A DNA stretch of 64,000 nucleotides from Bactericera cockerelli (taxonomy: Eukaryota > Arthropoda > Insecta > Hemiptera > Triozidae): NCBI GenBank assembly GCA_024516035.1, contig CM044956.1:3493501-3557500 (forward strand). The letters run 5' to 3'. The first letter of the stretch is position 1, and each line of letters starts with the position of its first letter. The position numbers were made by a program, and so were the translations under genes. Positions 31,103-43,207 of this stretch are shown here, piece by piece. Under the pieces are notes generated by a model. That model worked only from the letters and a program-made list of their open reading frames with translations. It made no database searches and was not told the DNA's origin.

Positions 31103-34100
31103 TCAGGTCAGGATTGAAAAGGATTCTTGAAAGTTATATGGACAGGAAGACAACAGGTCGCTTCTCAGTGCAGATTTAAATTTTTCTATGTTTAATGACT
31201 TTAATGAGGTTGGGAGTTTGTTGTATATATTTACACCTGCACTGAGAAACGATCTACTAAACATCCTTTCCCGACTTATAATGATGTTTTCACGATGACG
31301 TGTATTGTAGTTGTGGTTATCTGAGTTTCTGGGAAGGACGTTCTGTAGTTTGTGTATCAAAACACATGAGTCGAGGATGACCTGACCATATAGGGTTAAA
31401 ATTTGGTTGTTCTTAAACAGGGGTCGACAAGAATCACGCCTTTTAAGACCGAAAACAGTCCTGAGAGCTCGTTTTTGTAGAAGGAAGATTTTGGAGGCGG
31501 AAGAAGTGAAGCCCCAATACACAATACCATAACTCATTAAAGAATGAAAGTAAGCATGATAGGAAAGAAGAGCAGAAGTAACATCGACGTTCTTCTTAAT
31601 AGAACGGATAGCATAGATTGAAGAGGAAAGTTTAGATGTGAGGAAAGTGATGTGGGACTTCCAATTCAGTTTAGCATCGAGGATTACACCCAGGAATTTT
31701 ACTTCTTGGGATGGAGCTACTGAGGTGGAATTAAAAGGAATTGGGTTAAGGAGTGCGGAAACCATGGGGGTTGAAATAGATGAAGGTGGTTTTATCTGCG
31801 TTCAATGTTAACCTGTTCACTGTGAACCACCTCTGGATGTTAAGAAGCACGGACGAAAGATTTGTAAAGGTTTCTTGGTGAGTTTTACCGTCAATCAGAA
31901 TGGTGGTATCATCAGCAAACAGTGTGAACTTTCCAACCCCCGCAGAAGAGTAGATAATGTCGTCGATGTAGATCAGGAAAAGGAGCGGGCCAAGTATACT
32001 TCCTTGTGGAACCCCCAAAGAGACGTTTTTTGAAGAGGAATTTACAAAATTCTTTACTCCATTTGAAACATTGGAAATTTTAGTTGTTTGGGTGCGTCCC
32101 ACAAGGTAGCTCTTAAACCAAGATAAGGAATTTCCTGTGACACCATAATAGGGAAGTTTTGACAGGAGGATAGAGTGATCGACACGGTCGAACGCCTTGG
32201 AAAGGTCACAAAACAGACCGATACAATGTCTGCCAGTGCTCCTGGCCTCCTCCAGATCTTTCAAGAAGTTTGCCACTGCGTCGCCGGTGGATTTACCAGC
32301 CCTGAATCCGAATTGCCTGTCATTCAAGGCTTCTTGAGTGTGAAAAGATAGCCTATGATTGACAAGTTTTTCTAGAATCTTTGAGAAGTTATTGAGAAGC
32401 GATATTGGGCGGTAATTTCCAACTTCGGTTGTAGCACCCTTCTTATGGATCGGGGAGACGACTGAGGACTTGAAACATTCAGGAAAAGTAGAAGTAGTGA
32501 AGGAAGAATTAAATATATCTGCAAGAGGAATAGAAATAGGATGAATCACACTTCTTAGAATGGACATTGGAATTGTGTCATTGCCGAACGAAGATTTATT
32601 GTCGAACTGTTTAACTATCCTGATTATCTCCATGGCGTTCGTCGGTCTGAGGCTAAAATTAGAAGTAGAGGAAAGATTGTCATCATTGAGATAGGAGAGA
32701 TGAGGAGGGAGGTGATAGTAAGAGCCAGAATTAATAGGCAGTGAAACAGAAGTGGTAGAGGTAGATTGGGCAGAGAGAGTGGATAGAACAGAAGTGGTAG
32801 AGGTGGAGTAGGCAGAGAGAGTTGAGAGAACAGAAGTGGTAGAGGTAGAGTGAGCAGAGAGAGTGGAGCGCACAGAGGTGGTAGAGGTAGAGTGATCAGA
32901 GAGAGTGGAGCGCACAGAAGTGGTAGAGGTAGAGTGAGCAGAAAGAGTGGGGTGAACAGCAGTGGTAGGGGTAGAGTGAACAGAGAGGATGGGGTGAACA
33001 GAATTGGCAGAGGTAGAGTGATCAGGGAGAGTGGAGTCAACAGCAGTGGTAGGGGTAGAGTGAACAGAGTGGATGGGGTGAACAGAACTGGTAGAGGTAG
33101 AGTGAGCAGAAAGAGTGGGGTGAACAGCAGTGGTAGGGGTAGAGTGAACAGAGAGGATGGGGTGAACAGAACTGGTAGAGGTAGATTGAGCAGAAAGAGT
33201 GGGGCGAACAGCAGTGGTAGGGGTAGAGTGAACAGAGTGGATGGGCTGAACAGAACTGGTAGGGGTAGAGTGAGCAGAAAGAGTGGGGTGAACAGCAGTG
33301 GTAGGGGTAGAGTGAACAGAGAGAATGGGGTGAACAGAACTGGTAGAGGTAGAGTGAGCAGAGAGAGTGGAGCGCACAGAAGTGGTAGAGGTAGAGTGAG
33401 CAGAGAGAGTGGAGCGCACAGAAGTGGTAGAGGTAGAGTGAGCAGAGAGTGGAGTGAACAGCAGGTAGGGTAGAGTGAGCAAGAGAGTGGGACAGAAGTG
33501 GTAGGGGTAGAGTGAGCAGAAGAGTGCGAGAGTGTAGAGGTAGAGTGAGCAGAAGAGGGAGTGGGTGTAGGGGTAGAGTGAACAGAGAGGATGGGGTGAA
33601 CAGAACTGGTAGAGGTAGAGTGAGCTGAAGTCTGAAGAGATTGAGACGTCTGTTGGCCAATGTTCACATAATAAGAATTAAAAATCTCTGCAACTCTTAG
33701 TGGGTCACGAACCTCCCTTCCCTCATGAATCAGTTTACATTCTGTATGTTTCTTAGGATTTGCTTTACTGTAGGAATTTACGACATCCCAGATTGCTTTT
33801 GATTTTTTATTTTGAGGGGCACTTTTTATGCGATTATGGACATCGAGGCTCTTTGCAGCCCGGACAACTTCCTGTAAAATTCTAGAGTAGGTACGGTAGT
33901 ACTCCAGAAGCGATGGATCAGTAGAGTTCTTACATAAATGGAAAATTTCTCGTTTTCTAATACTAGAAACCTTAATGCCACTGGTGATCCATGGCTTCTT
34001 CCGAGAACTGCCGACTGAAATAGCTTTATAAGGAAAGTGGGAATTAAATAGAAAGAGAAATATATTATAAAAACATAGCATTTTCCTATTCGTATCAGTC

Positions 34101-35971
34101 TCTTCATACACAGGAGAGTAGTCCGCGCTGGAAAGTGCCTGTCCAAACCTTTCAACCTGAGAAACTTTGTAGGATCGGTGGAAAATTTTATTGATTACGT
34201 TTTGGTCTTTAACTCGGAAGGAAATGACTTGAGCGTGTTGGTGATCCCCCAGTCCGGAGTAGATGTTAGTGGTAGTGTTAATGATGTTTTGAGCTGGGAA
34301 GTTAACTAAGTGGTTGTCAATGCATGAATGTGATCCGCCTTGTATTCGTGTAGGAGTATAAATAGTAGGTTTTATATTAAACGTGTTAAGTATAGAATTA
34401 AATTCAGAGCTTTGAGGAAAGGTTCTGTCATTGGCGTCAGGTAAGAGATTAATATTAAAGTCGCCTGATAGTATAAGGAATTTGGTTTGGTATAGTTTAT
34501 CAAGTATTTTCTCTAGGGTTGAAAAGAAGATGTCGAAATCTGAGAGAATATTATTTGAGCGGTAAACACACAGTATGACGATTTGGCGGCAGGGCGAGAT
34601 AACACCACAGAACTCAAAGGAAAGCTCGACTGGATCGATATCAATGATTAGGGGACTAAAATCAAGGTTTTCCTTGACAAAGATAGAAGTGCCACCCCCT
34701 TTCATATTAGGTCTAAAGTAGTTCGCTACATTTGTGTAACCAGGAATGTTGACGCATTGCCACGTATTACACTTCAGCCAGGTTTCCGTTAAACAGAGAA
34801 TTCCGGGATTAAGGTTATGGCTGTTGCTAAGGTTATCGAGAAAAACTTCTAATTGAGGAATTTTCCTCTCTAGGCTTTGCATATTGTGATGCATGACAGT
34901 CAAGATATCGTTGGTTCGAACCAATGGATTTTTTGGTTTTGGGATTCGTGTATTCTTTGGAAATATAGACTCGAAGGGTCGGGCAAAGGGCGAAAGATCA
35001 GATATAGGAAATGAAACATTTGAGAAATTTGAATTTGCTTGAGAAGTGTCAGGTTGGGGTTGGAGTTGACTCTGATTTAATATGGAGTGAGAAGCTGGCT
35101 GGAAAGGTGGAGCGAGAGGAGACAGATCTGAGGTATGACCAGGATTAGGGGTAATGTAACTAGATATTATGGAATCAGTTGCTGGCTGATGAAAAGATGA
35201 TGGAGAGCGGGGAATACTGTATTGTGAGGAAACTATGGAGTAATATGGGTGGAGGGGAGCAGCAGAAGGTGAAATTGTACTTTCACCTGTACCTGTACCA
35301 CTTACTTCAGAAGAAATGGAATTAGTATGGGTAGGAGGGGAGTAAGTGGTAGTTGTAGTAGGTAGGTATAGGTAAGTGTCAGTGGTAGTACGGCAGCTAT
35401 AGGTATGAGTAGGATAGTTGTCTGCGGTAGTGGGGTAAGTATAAGTGGTAGGAGGGCAGTTGTTAGTGGTAGTGGGGTAAGTATAGGTAGGAGTGGGGTA
35501 CTTGTCAGTGGTATTAGTACCGTAAGTATTGGTAAGAGGCGGGAAGGTGTTAGAGGTGGAGGCGTATGTAAAGGTAGGAGAGGGGTAAGTGTTATGTTCT
35601 TCCGAAGATTTATTTTTTAGGATCATTGTGTCTTTTTCGTATTTATCTAGAGCATATTCAATACTACAAGCAAGTTCAATGTTTTCCCATATGTTTTTAT
35701 AATATTCCAACCCATATTGTTGAATCACAATTTCATGTAAATTTACATTTTGGTCTTGATTGTTGTTCAGGTGGCATCTTTTGTATTTATGTTCCTTGCT
35801 ATTATTTGGTAAGTTCTTTATTTCATCAAAATTCTTTGTGGTAGGTGTGTTGGAAAGATATTTCTGTGGAATATTTGATGTGGGTCTAAGTAGGGGTAAA
35901 AGGGATTTATTGTGATAGGGTAGATCGCTGCGTGATTGTGTATGGGGTTTATTGGTATTTGAGGTGCCCAT
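31103..35971 (-). pseudogene. LINE R3 ORF2: endonuclease and reverse transcriptase, frameshifted
   Basis: From ATG at 35971 the product starts with a Ser/Thr/Tyr/Pro-rich leader (repeats like TYTYPTTT). An AP endonuclease follows: MHHNMQSLERK, LTETWL, GGGTSIFV, LSGDFNINLL and GLGDHQHAQV. Then come a linker with RKKPWIT and the 42-bp minisatellite, where the frame changes (about 33440-33560). The RT domain lies at 32750-31750: GNYRPISLL, FGFRAGKSTGDAV, DLSKAFD, LGVPQGSILGPLLF and FADDT (codons near 31905-31919). A second frameshift in a C run near 31766-31770 joins the C-terminal part (FLGVILDAKLNWKSHI ... YNTRHRENI), ending at 31103. Motifs fit CR1/L2-type LINEs. It is inactive because of the two shifts. 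Confidence 0.88.
32755..33625 (-). repeat. 42-bp coding minisatellite inside R3 ORF2
   Basis: About 20 units of 42 bp encode a 14-residue repeat on the minus strand, e.g. AHSTSTTSVRSTLS. The middle part alternates two unit types (STSTSSVHPILSVH and STPTTAVHPTLSAH), an 84-bp higher-order period. Because 42 is divisible by three, length changes keep frame. A short irregular patch (33440-33560) with non-42-bp changes breaks it. The plus-strand Gly/Arg/Ser frame here is a shadow. Confidence 0.92.
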
Positions 35972-38662
35972 TGAAAATTTTGTGCAGAGTATTCTGGATA
36001 TGGTGGGTACATGGGTGTGGGGATGTCAAAGCTTGCATGGTGCGCAGGGTTTTTATTAGTGTTTCTATGAAATGTTAGGTCATTAGAGTTATTTGTTTGA
36101 GTTTCTATGGTACTTGTTTTGAGTTGTGGTGGGTTCATTTGAATTTTATTTATATCAGTTGTTTGGTAAGTTAGGTCATGTGGATTCTTTGTTTGGGTCT
36201 CTAGGGTACTTGTTTTGTGTTGTGGATTATTTTTGAGGTATTTTTCTTTATTTTTAGGTGTTTCAAAGGAGTGGGTGTTTTTTTCGAAATCCAAGTTAGG
36301 CGTAGTTATTGTTTTGTTTTTTGTTTTGTTGAAGTTGCTTGGAATTTTTTTACTAGTAGTTTCATTATTATTATTATTATAAAGAGGATTTACAGTATTT
36401 CTTGTTGTTTTGGTATGGCCTCGGCCGGTTGAATTCTTTTCAATTGTGTTTGAATTGTTGAAGGTAACTTTGCTTTTCGAGAAATTCCTGGTGTTTTTTT
36501 CTGATGAAGTAGAACTAGTATTTGGTTTGGTGGTGTTAATAAAGACATTTTCACTTTTTTCTTTGGTTTGTTTGTCTACTTGCTCGAGTTGACCATTTAC
36601 ATCTACAACTAGTTTATTTTTCAAGTCGACTAATGCGTTTTCAATTTTCTTGCTAAGCCAAATTTTGGCATTCCTGCCTAAGTGAAATCCATCTCTTGCC
36701 AAGTGATGATTTTTTATAAAAGTGTGTGTATTTATAATATGGATATTTTCATGCTTTAATGATTCATACTTTATCAGTGTGTTCAGTTTAATGATGTCAC
36801 TGTTCTCGTGTATTCCTGCTTGAGGTGGGATTGATAGTAAAATAACTTCAGCATTCAGTTTTCCAAGTCTATTAATGCAATATTTCATTGACTCTGTGCT
36901 GGTTTGGTAAAGATCATTGGAGCCTCCGCTTATAATGAGAACATCGTCTTTTTTCAGTTCGGTAGGAATTAGGTCTTGTATTATATTCAGAAGTCCAATG
37001 CCTGGTTTGAAGTTTGTTTCGAGTTCATTTTCTTTATTAACACTTTGACTGCCAAGACCTTTTTGTTTGTGTTTACCCAGATGCCAAGCTGTCTCGCATA
37101 TGTGCGAGACAGCTTGGCGTCTGGAAAAATAAATAAAAAAATATTTTTCAAGATAATTTTCTCAAATAAAAACCAAAATTCTCCTCAGGCGCCACGCTTT
37201 CAGAATACCATATAAAATACACAGTAGAGGGTTGCAAATTCACGAGACACACATTTTAAGTTAGAGCTAGATGTCTCGCGTATGTGCGACCCACGCAATA
37301 AAAGTATCCAACGGTGTCTCGCATATATGCGACCCATGGCAGTCAAAGTGTTAAAGGAAGTACTTTTAGTGATTTCTTCATGCATGTAACGTAGATGAGA
37401 GTCCCCAATGAGGAAGCATTTTGTTTTAACTTTTCTTTGTGTGGTGTTTTGCTCAAAAGAGATGCTTGTTGTTTGAGTTTTATAATTTAAAGAACTGGGT
37501 TCCATTTCTATGATGTTTTTTGTTTTTCCTTCCTTGTGAATTATTTGTTCTAAATTCAGGATTCTTTCGGTGTTTTTTCTTACTTGATTTTGTATGTCAT
37601 TAAATTTTGTGTTCAGGTTCAGTGGGTCATTTTCATTTTCGATTTGGTTAATATTATTTTTCAATTTTTGTATGATGGTGCCGCTGGTATTAGGCATTGG
37701 TATATTGTTTGTCTCAACACTTGTAGGTGCTGCAGTTGTACAACTTCTTTTATTGTTGTTCGAATTTGGCGTGTCTTTTTTCTCGGATAGATCTGGTACT
37801 TTGGATTTAATTTTAGGTGAGTATTTTCTACTGTTATCATTTGTTTTTTTGTTTTTTCATGTATAGTTGTTTTGTTTGGAAGGTTATCATCTGTTCGTAA
37901 GATTTGGATCTCCGTGTTATTCAGTTCTTCTTGAATAGATATCGTATTATTGTTAAATGGTTGAATTGTAAAGGAAAGAGCTGACTCATTTACGTCATCT
38001 GATTCTATAGCACTTACAAGGGAGTAAATATCATTGTGAGTAGTAGTGTTTTCTTTCTTGAGAGTTTCCACTATGTTTTTCAAGGTATTAGTTGTGAAGG
38101 TGAGATCCTCATTTTCTGATTTTAATTTTTCTATATTTTCTTCATTTTCTTCGTTCTTCTTTTCCAGGTTATGGATAGTTTCTTTGAGTTTATTGATCTC
38201 ACTTTGGTGTAATTTTATGTCTTTTTGTTGTCTGTTGTTATCATCTAATAATTTTTCTGTTTCAGAATTCTTTAGATCCATATCATGTACCAGTGTTTCA
38301 ATTTTTTTCGTTTTATTGGTATTTGAAATTTCAAACTCTTTAATTTTTTCTTTCAAAGCTTCTACTTGTTCTTGTCCTTCATTCAAAAGTACATAAGATC
38401 TACTAATCTCATCATTGAGTTTTTTTCTAAGACCTTTGTTCTCATTTTCCAAATCAAATATCTTCTTTTCATACTGTGTATTGTCTTTTCTTATAACTTC
38501 TTCATCTTCTTCAAGTTTTGTAAGGCGTTCTAGGATATCAAAAACTTTACGTTTGATATTAGACCTAAGTGTTAAATTTGTTATCTCTTTTAATTTGGAT
38601 TCTAGTTCTGCCTTTATATTTTCTATGTCCTCATTTTCCCTAGAACGCAGTCGATATGACAT
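35818..38662 (-). pseudogene. LINE R3 ORF1: coiled coil plus SGNH hydrolase, interrupted
   Basis: From ATG at 38662 the first 280 residues are a long Glu/Lys/Asn-rich coiled coil (RLTKLEEDEEV, LENENKGLRKKL, LKEKIKEFEI). A one-base shift in A runs near 37850-37862 separates this from a second segment (NTSGTIIQKLKNN ... FLIGDSHLRYM). M4 is inserted after this. The third segment gives GGSND and ARDGFHLG. GDSH, GGSND and DxxH are the nucleophile, oxyanion and Asp/His blocks of SGNH hydrolases/esterases, a domain known from ORF1 of CR1/L2-type LINEs. Excising M4 with one TTAA restores the frame (STSFNKENELE). The tail is Asn/Thr/Lys-rich and overlaps the start of ORF2. RNA binding or membrane targeting is the inferred role. 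Confidence 0.85.
37037..37354. mobile_element. M4: TTAA-flanked MITE with CGCATATGTGCG hairpins
   Basis: Element 37041-37350 (310 bp) lies between TTAA at 37037-37040 and 37351-37354. Its TIR is CACTTTGACTGCCA. Inside, GCCAAGCTGTCTCGCA and its inverse form a perfect 16-bp-arm hairpin with a TATG loop (about 37082-37117). TGTCTCGCRTATGTGCG-type motifs recur near 37271 and 37315. The TTAA duplication and frame restoration in R3 ORF1 support piggyBac-type integration. No protein is encoded. Confidence 0.9.
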
Positions 38663-38760
38663 TTTAAGGAAGTGGTTTGTCGTTGGAAAGTATTAATTCT
38701 AAATCTACTGCATGTCTGCTAGGATAGAATAATATTATAAACAGTTTACTTGACTATTTA

Positions 38761-38801
<41 letters not shown>

Positions 38802-39340
38802 AATAAATAAATAGAATAAAATAAAAATAAAAAATCTAATAATTCTAAAGCAAAATATCCTACTAGGTACTATAGTAGTAGGTAAAAGTAACTGGAGATT
38901 AAAAGTCTTTCAAATCGTAAAATAATACTTAAACTAGAAACTAATGAATTAATTAATTAGTAGCTACTTAAAGAAAAAAAAAAATTGTAATAGTAATGAG
39001 TAATGATAAAAAAGAGTAATAGTATTAATTAATATTAAATTGATCAATCAGTCAGTCCAAAAGATAAGATATTGAGGGAAACTCGCAAAAGGGAAAATTT
39101 GAAAATCCCTTGCTTGGACTTATCTAGTTTGGCAGCACTGTGTCTGATAAGCAGTGAGTTGGTGGCAGGTTGGAGATTTTCGTGTTTACTGCAGCTGATT
39201 ATTTGTAGGTGCTCTCCCGCGTTTGAGGTGATAAGAATCGATGAGGTGATGAGAATCTTGGTATCTAGTACATCCACGTGCTTTCCAGCTGTTGATGGCG
39301 GGTTGGTGGGTGACGGTGGTAGTACTCTCTATTGATTGAT

Positions 39341-39600
39341 ATGGGAACTAATTTTGAATTCTTTTGATGCTGTTGTCCACGCGGAATATCTATTTATCAG
39401 TTATTGAGCATGTGTAGTGATGAACCGGTGTTGAAGTTATTGAGTGTTATTGTGATGAAGTTATTGAGCATGTGTAGTGAGCATGTGTAGTGATGCTCCA
39501 TACCATAATAGAAAAAGGAAAGATGTACATCGATCAAATAGAGGAAGACATGGCATGCAACTCATATGAAAGTTTAAAAAGGATGGCAGAAGACACGGAA
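39341..39600. other. No gene seen
   Basis: It contains direct repeats of GTTATTGAGCATGTGTAGTG (39400-39495) and nothing coding. Confidence 0.45.
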
Positions 39601-39602
39601 GT

Positions 39603-39760
39603 ATGGTCATATCACGACGGGGGTGTTAACCTCCCTTCGCAGGAAACTCACGAATCTGCTACCCAAATTAACCTCACCCAGCCTGGGCTGGGCCGGAATG
39701 CTAGCATCACGAAGTATTCACCTCGCTGGACGTTTCTTAACCGCGCCATCGACGCTGGCT
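39603..39760 (-). mobile_element. SINE C copy, deleted head
   Basis: The minus strand keeps GCCAGCGTCGATGGCGCGG, then jumps to TTAAGAAACGTCCAGCGAGG, losing the CCGGTTCTCGT part. The core (GATGCTAGCATTCCGGCCCA, CAGGCTGGGTGAGGTTAAT) and GTTAACACCCCCGTCGTGAT follow. Confidence 0.85.
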
Positions 39761-39764
39761 AATT

Positions 39765-40860
39765 GCGATTGAATTTCTTTACTCTCAGTTTCTGAAAATG
39801 TTTTAAAAATCTTCAAATAAAGAAGAAAAAGAAGAAGCAAACATCTACGAGGGCAAGATTTAAAACGAAAACGCCCCAAAAACAATCTCCTGAACAACAA
39901 AAAAATCTTTCCTATCATCAAGTTCCTAATAGACGGCACTTAAATCCCCAGGTTATCTCGAGATCAGACCCCATCTGCTCTCCATAAAGTCCTCTCTTGG
40001 CACCAGCATCCCATCTGTCGGTCCTAGAGGAATTGTTGGAAACCATTAAAAACAAATTAAAGGTTTTGTTCAAGAAGAAAAATGATCTACAAGAAAGAAG
40101 AAACCTGAAGAGATTTTTCTCCGCATCCCTTCTCTGTAAAAACGTGCCAATTCACGACGTGCCTTATTATTTTCTCCTCACACTGGAAATTTACCTGACA
40201 AAAAGTATACTTAACTATATATTTACCTGACAATATACTTAACTATGTACTGACTGACATTGTAGTAAATAGAATGTACCTGATGGATCCTAATAGAAAA
40301 TAAAGAGCAGTCTCTCCGGCGCCCAAGTTCTGAAATCCGGACAATGCATGACAGGTATGAGTCATACTGCCCGAGGCTACAGAAGATACTACGGAGCTGT
40401 ACTGTGTATACTACAAAACTACAGAGTATACAACACTACTACAGAGTATACTACACGACTACAAAAGAAGACCACTACAGCCACGTCCTATCCATGCTCC
40501 TCCGTGATCCCTAGTCCCACAGTGAGGGAATCAAGAAACTATCAAGTGAAGAAACTCCAAGTAGAACTCACAAAGCAAGAGGCAATAAACTCCTCAACTC
40601 CATGTTCAATTTCTTCTCCAATTTGTCACGGTTTCCTCAGGGTCCTCATACAACTAGAAATCTTCCGTTCAAGTCAATTATTTGTTGGGAGCCCTATTGT
40701 TCCGGCTCTGTATACTCCTGGTTTGTTTACATTGAGGAACTCGAGCAGCTTGGAAATTTTGAGGATACGTGGAGAGCTAAGATTGAAATGACGAGGATGT
40801 TGAAAACCATTTCATGTTTATTTAGATGATTTTCAGATAAGATATAATTTTATACTCGTA
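39765..40860. other. No gene supported
   Basis: CTACA-rich short repeats lie at 40380-40470. A 147-codon plus frame (40348-40791) has no domain, splice or composition support. Confidence 0.4.
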
Positions 40861-40865
40861 TGTTT

Positions 40866-40911
40866 CTTTTTGTTGGTTTTAATGTCGCTTTCAACTGCAT
40901 GGTCATATCAT
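40866..40911 (-). mobile_element. SINE C 3' end fragment
   Basis: Minus strand: TGATATGACCATGCAGTTG, AAAGCGACATTAAAACC. Only the 3' end of the family remains. Confidence 0.7.
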
Positions 40912-40914
40912 TTG

Positions 40915-41935
40915 AATTTTGATTACTCTTTTTTTTTTTAAATGTGTTTACTCTTTTTTTTAAAAAAAAAACAGTAAATTCTTCTAACAGAAAACTAAGC
41001 TCTGCCTAATGAAATTATCGAAAATCGTGTTAGGTAGATCAAAAAGTATGCACTCATGTTAGGTAGATCGAAAGGTACTCATATACACACATATCTCCCC
41101 TTCACAAGTTACTGCAATACAATAAAACACCTCGGCCGAGATGTAAACAACGCTCTGTACAAAAAAGAGACAATGTATTGTATGAAGAAGTTGCACGGTT
41201 GCTCATTAATAGTTGAATTTAAACGATTTCAGTGTTTCCTTTTTAAAAGCTTATCTCCTTTTTAAAACCTTATCTACTATCGCGCCTAATTCTAAATATG
41301 TAATCCGATTGCCCCCGTCACATTTAGTTTTTCCTCTGCAAAATCCGAAAATCCCGAAATGGGGTACTTGTGCTGTGGCGTACAATATTACTTGGTAGTG
41401 GGGTCAAACTTTCTTCACTTGGCGGATCGGGGTGCTACCGCGCTCCTTAATTTTATTCCACTTACGAAATTTTCTCATCAAAGTTATTGTAGGAATATAT
41501 CTTCAAGCTACTGCAAATTCAAAGATACGAGTAACTACTGCAAGTTCTATGATCGTTATTATGAATATGTAGTTGAACTTTAAGTTTGTAGTATCAGTAG
41601 TTGTAGTAGTGTTATGAATACCCCCAGGTGTAGCATCTAGTACCCAAGTAGTAGGAGTCATAGTAGTGGTCCTAATGGCCTACCACTTTTACGTACCCAG
41701 GCGTTGGTTTATCTATGAATTCCGCATTCAATCTCCCACACTAACCGTATATTCTCTCCTATCTCCAGGAGCCATAGATACAAAGAGAATAAATGACTAT
41801 TAATTATTTCCAATATGGGCAGATAAAAATGTCGATTTCTAAGTGAAATCCAACGTCGTAAACAATGAGAGATGTCAAAATTTAGAAATTCAGATCTTAA
41901 GAGACGTTGCACATAGTTACTTAACTATTACTCAC
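40915..41935. other. No gene seen
   Basis: AT-rich DNA. TACTGCAA/GTAGT short repeats at 41500-41670. No support for coding. Confidence 0.4.
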
Positions 41936-41938
41936 ATT

Positions 41939-42077
41939 CTCAGTAGCTTGATCTATAAGGCAGCGGACTTGTAACCTGGAGGTCGCTGGTTCAAGTCCCG
42001 GTTCCAGCGTAGATTTAATAAAGCGAGTTTGAATAGTTGTGATATCACGAAAGTGATTAACACATAATAGGATAACT
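41939..42077 (+). mobile_element. SINE B copy, left of inverted pair
   Basis: It has CTCAGTAGCTTGATCTATAA, CTTGTAACCTGGAGGTCGC, GGTTCAAGTCCC, CAGCGTAGATTTAATAAAGC and GATATCACGAAAGTGATTAA, ending in a T run. It forms an inverted pair with the copy at 42312. Confidence 0.92.
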
Positions 42078-42311
42078 TTTTTTTCACATTCTTAGTGGGC
42101 ACAGGATTTTGAGAGTGAAAAAAGAAGAATGGTTTTGCATGTCAACAAACTAGATGGTTTGTGGATGTCAACAAAGTATATAATTTGGCGTAGTAGTCTT
42201 CTTGGCCCCGCCGACGGCGCTGGTGAAAAACACGGCGATACAAGTCTCCTCGAGTAAAATAAATCCTCAAAGGTGACCTCGACACATGGAATTAAGATAA
42301 AAAAAAGTTGA

Positions 42312-42457
42312 AAAGTTATCATATTTGTGTTAATCACTATCGTGATGTCACAACTACTCAAACTCGCTTTACTAAATCTACGCTCAAACCGGGACTTGAA
42401 CCACCGACCTCCAGGTTACAAGTCCGCTGCCTTATCGATCAAGCTACTGAGGTCGGT
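42312..42457 (-). mobile_element. SINE B copy, right of inverted pair
   Basis: It is the near-exact reverse complement of the family consensus: ACCGACCTCAGTAGCTTGAT on the minus strand through GTGATTAACACAAATATGAT. The spacer to the left copy is about 235 bp. Confidence 0.92.
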
Positions 42458-42459
42458 GG

Positions 42460-43200
42460 AATTAAGATATAAATAAATGATGAACCTAACAAAAAAACGT
42501 ATACTTTGACGTTTTTGGTAACATGTTTAGTGGCCGCAACCAGAATCAAAAAGAGTCAGAAAGATCTGAGAAGTGGCTATCTATTTTTAACAGCTAAGAT
42601 TGCAGGGAGTGAATTAACTTCCAATTCCTGGAGACTGAAAATTATTATCTCGCAAAATGTGCAGGTATTATTTGCAGTATGCAAAGCTGCAAAGTGAACT
42701 CCATTAACGCAAAATGATCCTCTTTCACTCTCTGTGCCTGTTTCTCTTCGTCAAACGTAATTGCACCTGCAGAAATCATTTGCAAATTTTATGTATCTTG
42801 GCAACAGTTGCATTCTTAAGGTAGGTATTATTTTATGTAAATATGCACACAATAAAAGTAATGAGCCAGTAAGATGAGTAATGCGTCATATTATGCAGGA
42901 ATTTCTTCACCTAGCAAAAACTCAATCAACAACTAATTGAGTTAAAGAAGCAATAATAATTTTGCCAAGTGGAACTTCTCTATGACTAGAAGTGGAAAAC
43001 TCGATATTTTTTTTTTAGCAAATAATTTTTTTTTCTTTCTATTTAATAAAAATAGATTTAATGCGATTCGACATTAAAAATTGAACAGTTTCAATAATTT
43101 ATTTTTCAGCAGTTAAAACTATCGATAATGTTGTCGATAATTCGTTACTGAAAGTTGTCGTGCAGTATTCAGTTTGGCATAGCTGAAACCATGAATCGGT
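42460..43200. other. No gene seen
   Basis: Unique AT-rich sequence. Frames are short and unremarkable. Confidence 0.4.
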
Positions 43201-43207
43201 ACATTCA

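Larger units (their letters stand above)
30777..39340 (-). mobile_element. LINE R3, CR1/L2-like, near full length but broken
   Basis: Minus-strand two-ORF non-LTR retrotransposon. The order on the minus strand is a probable 5' UTR (about 39340-38663), ORF1 (38662-35818), ORF2 (35971-31103), and a 3' UTR ending in a TTTGA/TTGAT-type repeat near 30777 in place of poly(A). ORF1 and ORF2 overlap by about 150 bp. Damage consists of the M4 insertion in ORF1, frameshifts in ORF1 and ORF2, and an expanded minisatellite between EN and RT. The 5' limit is a guess. An A36 run at 38763-38798 (plus strand) lies within the presumed 5' UTR. Confidence 0.85.

Noticed and set aside
32850..33473. 207-codon plus-strand frame rich in Ser-Arg-Gly repeats
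   Set aside because: It is the antisense shadow of the 42-bp minisatellite in LINE R3. All frames of a 42-bp repeat tend to stay open.
40348..40791. 147-codon plus-strand frame
   Set aside because: No recognisable domain, repeated CTACA phrases at its start, and no splice or promoter support.
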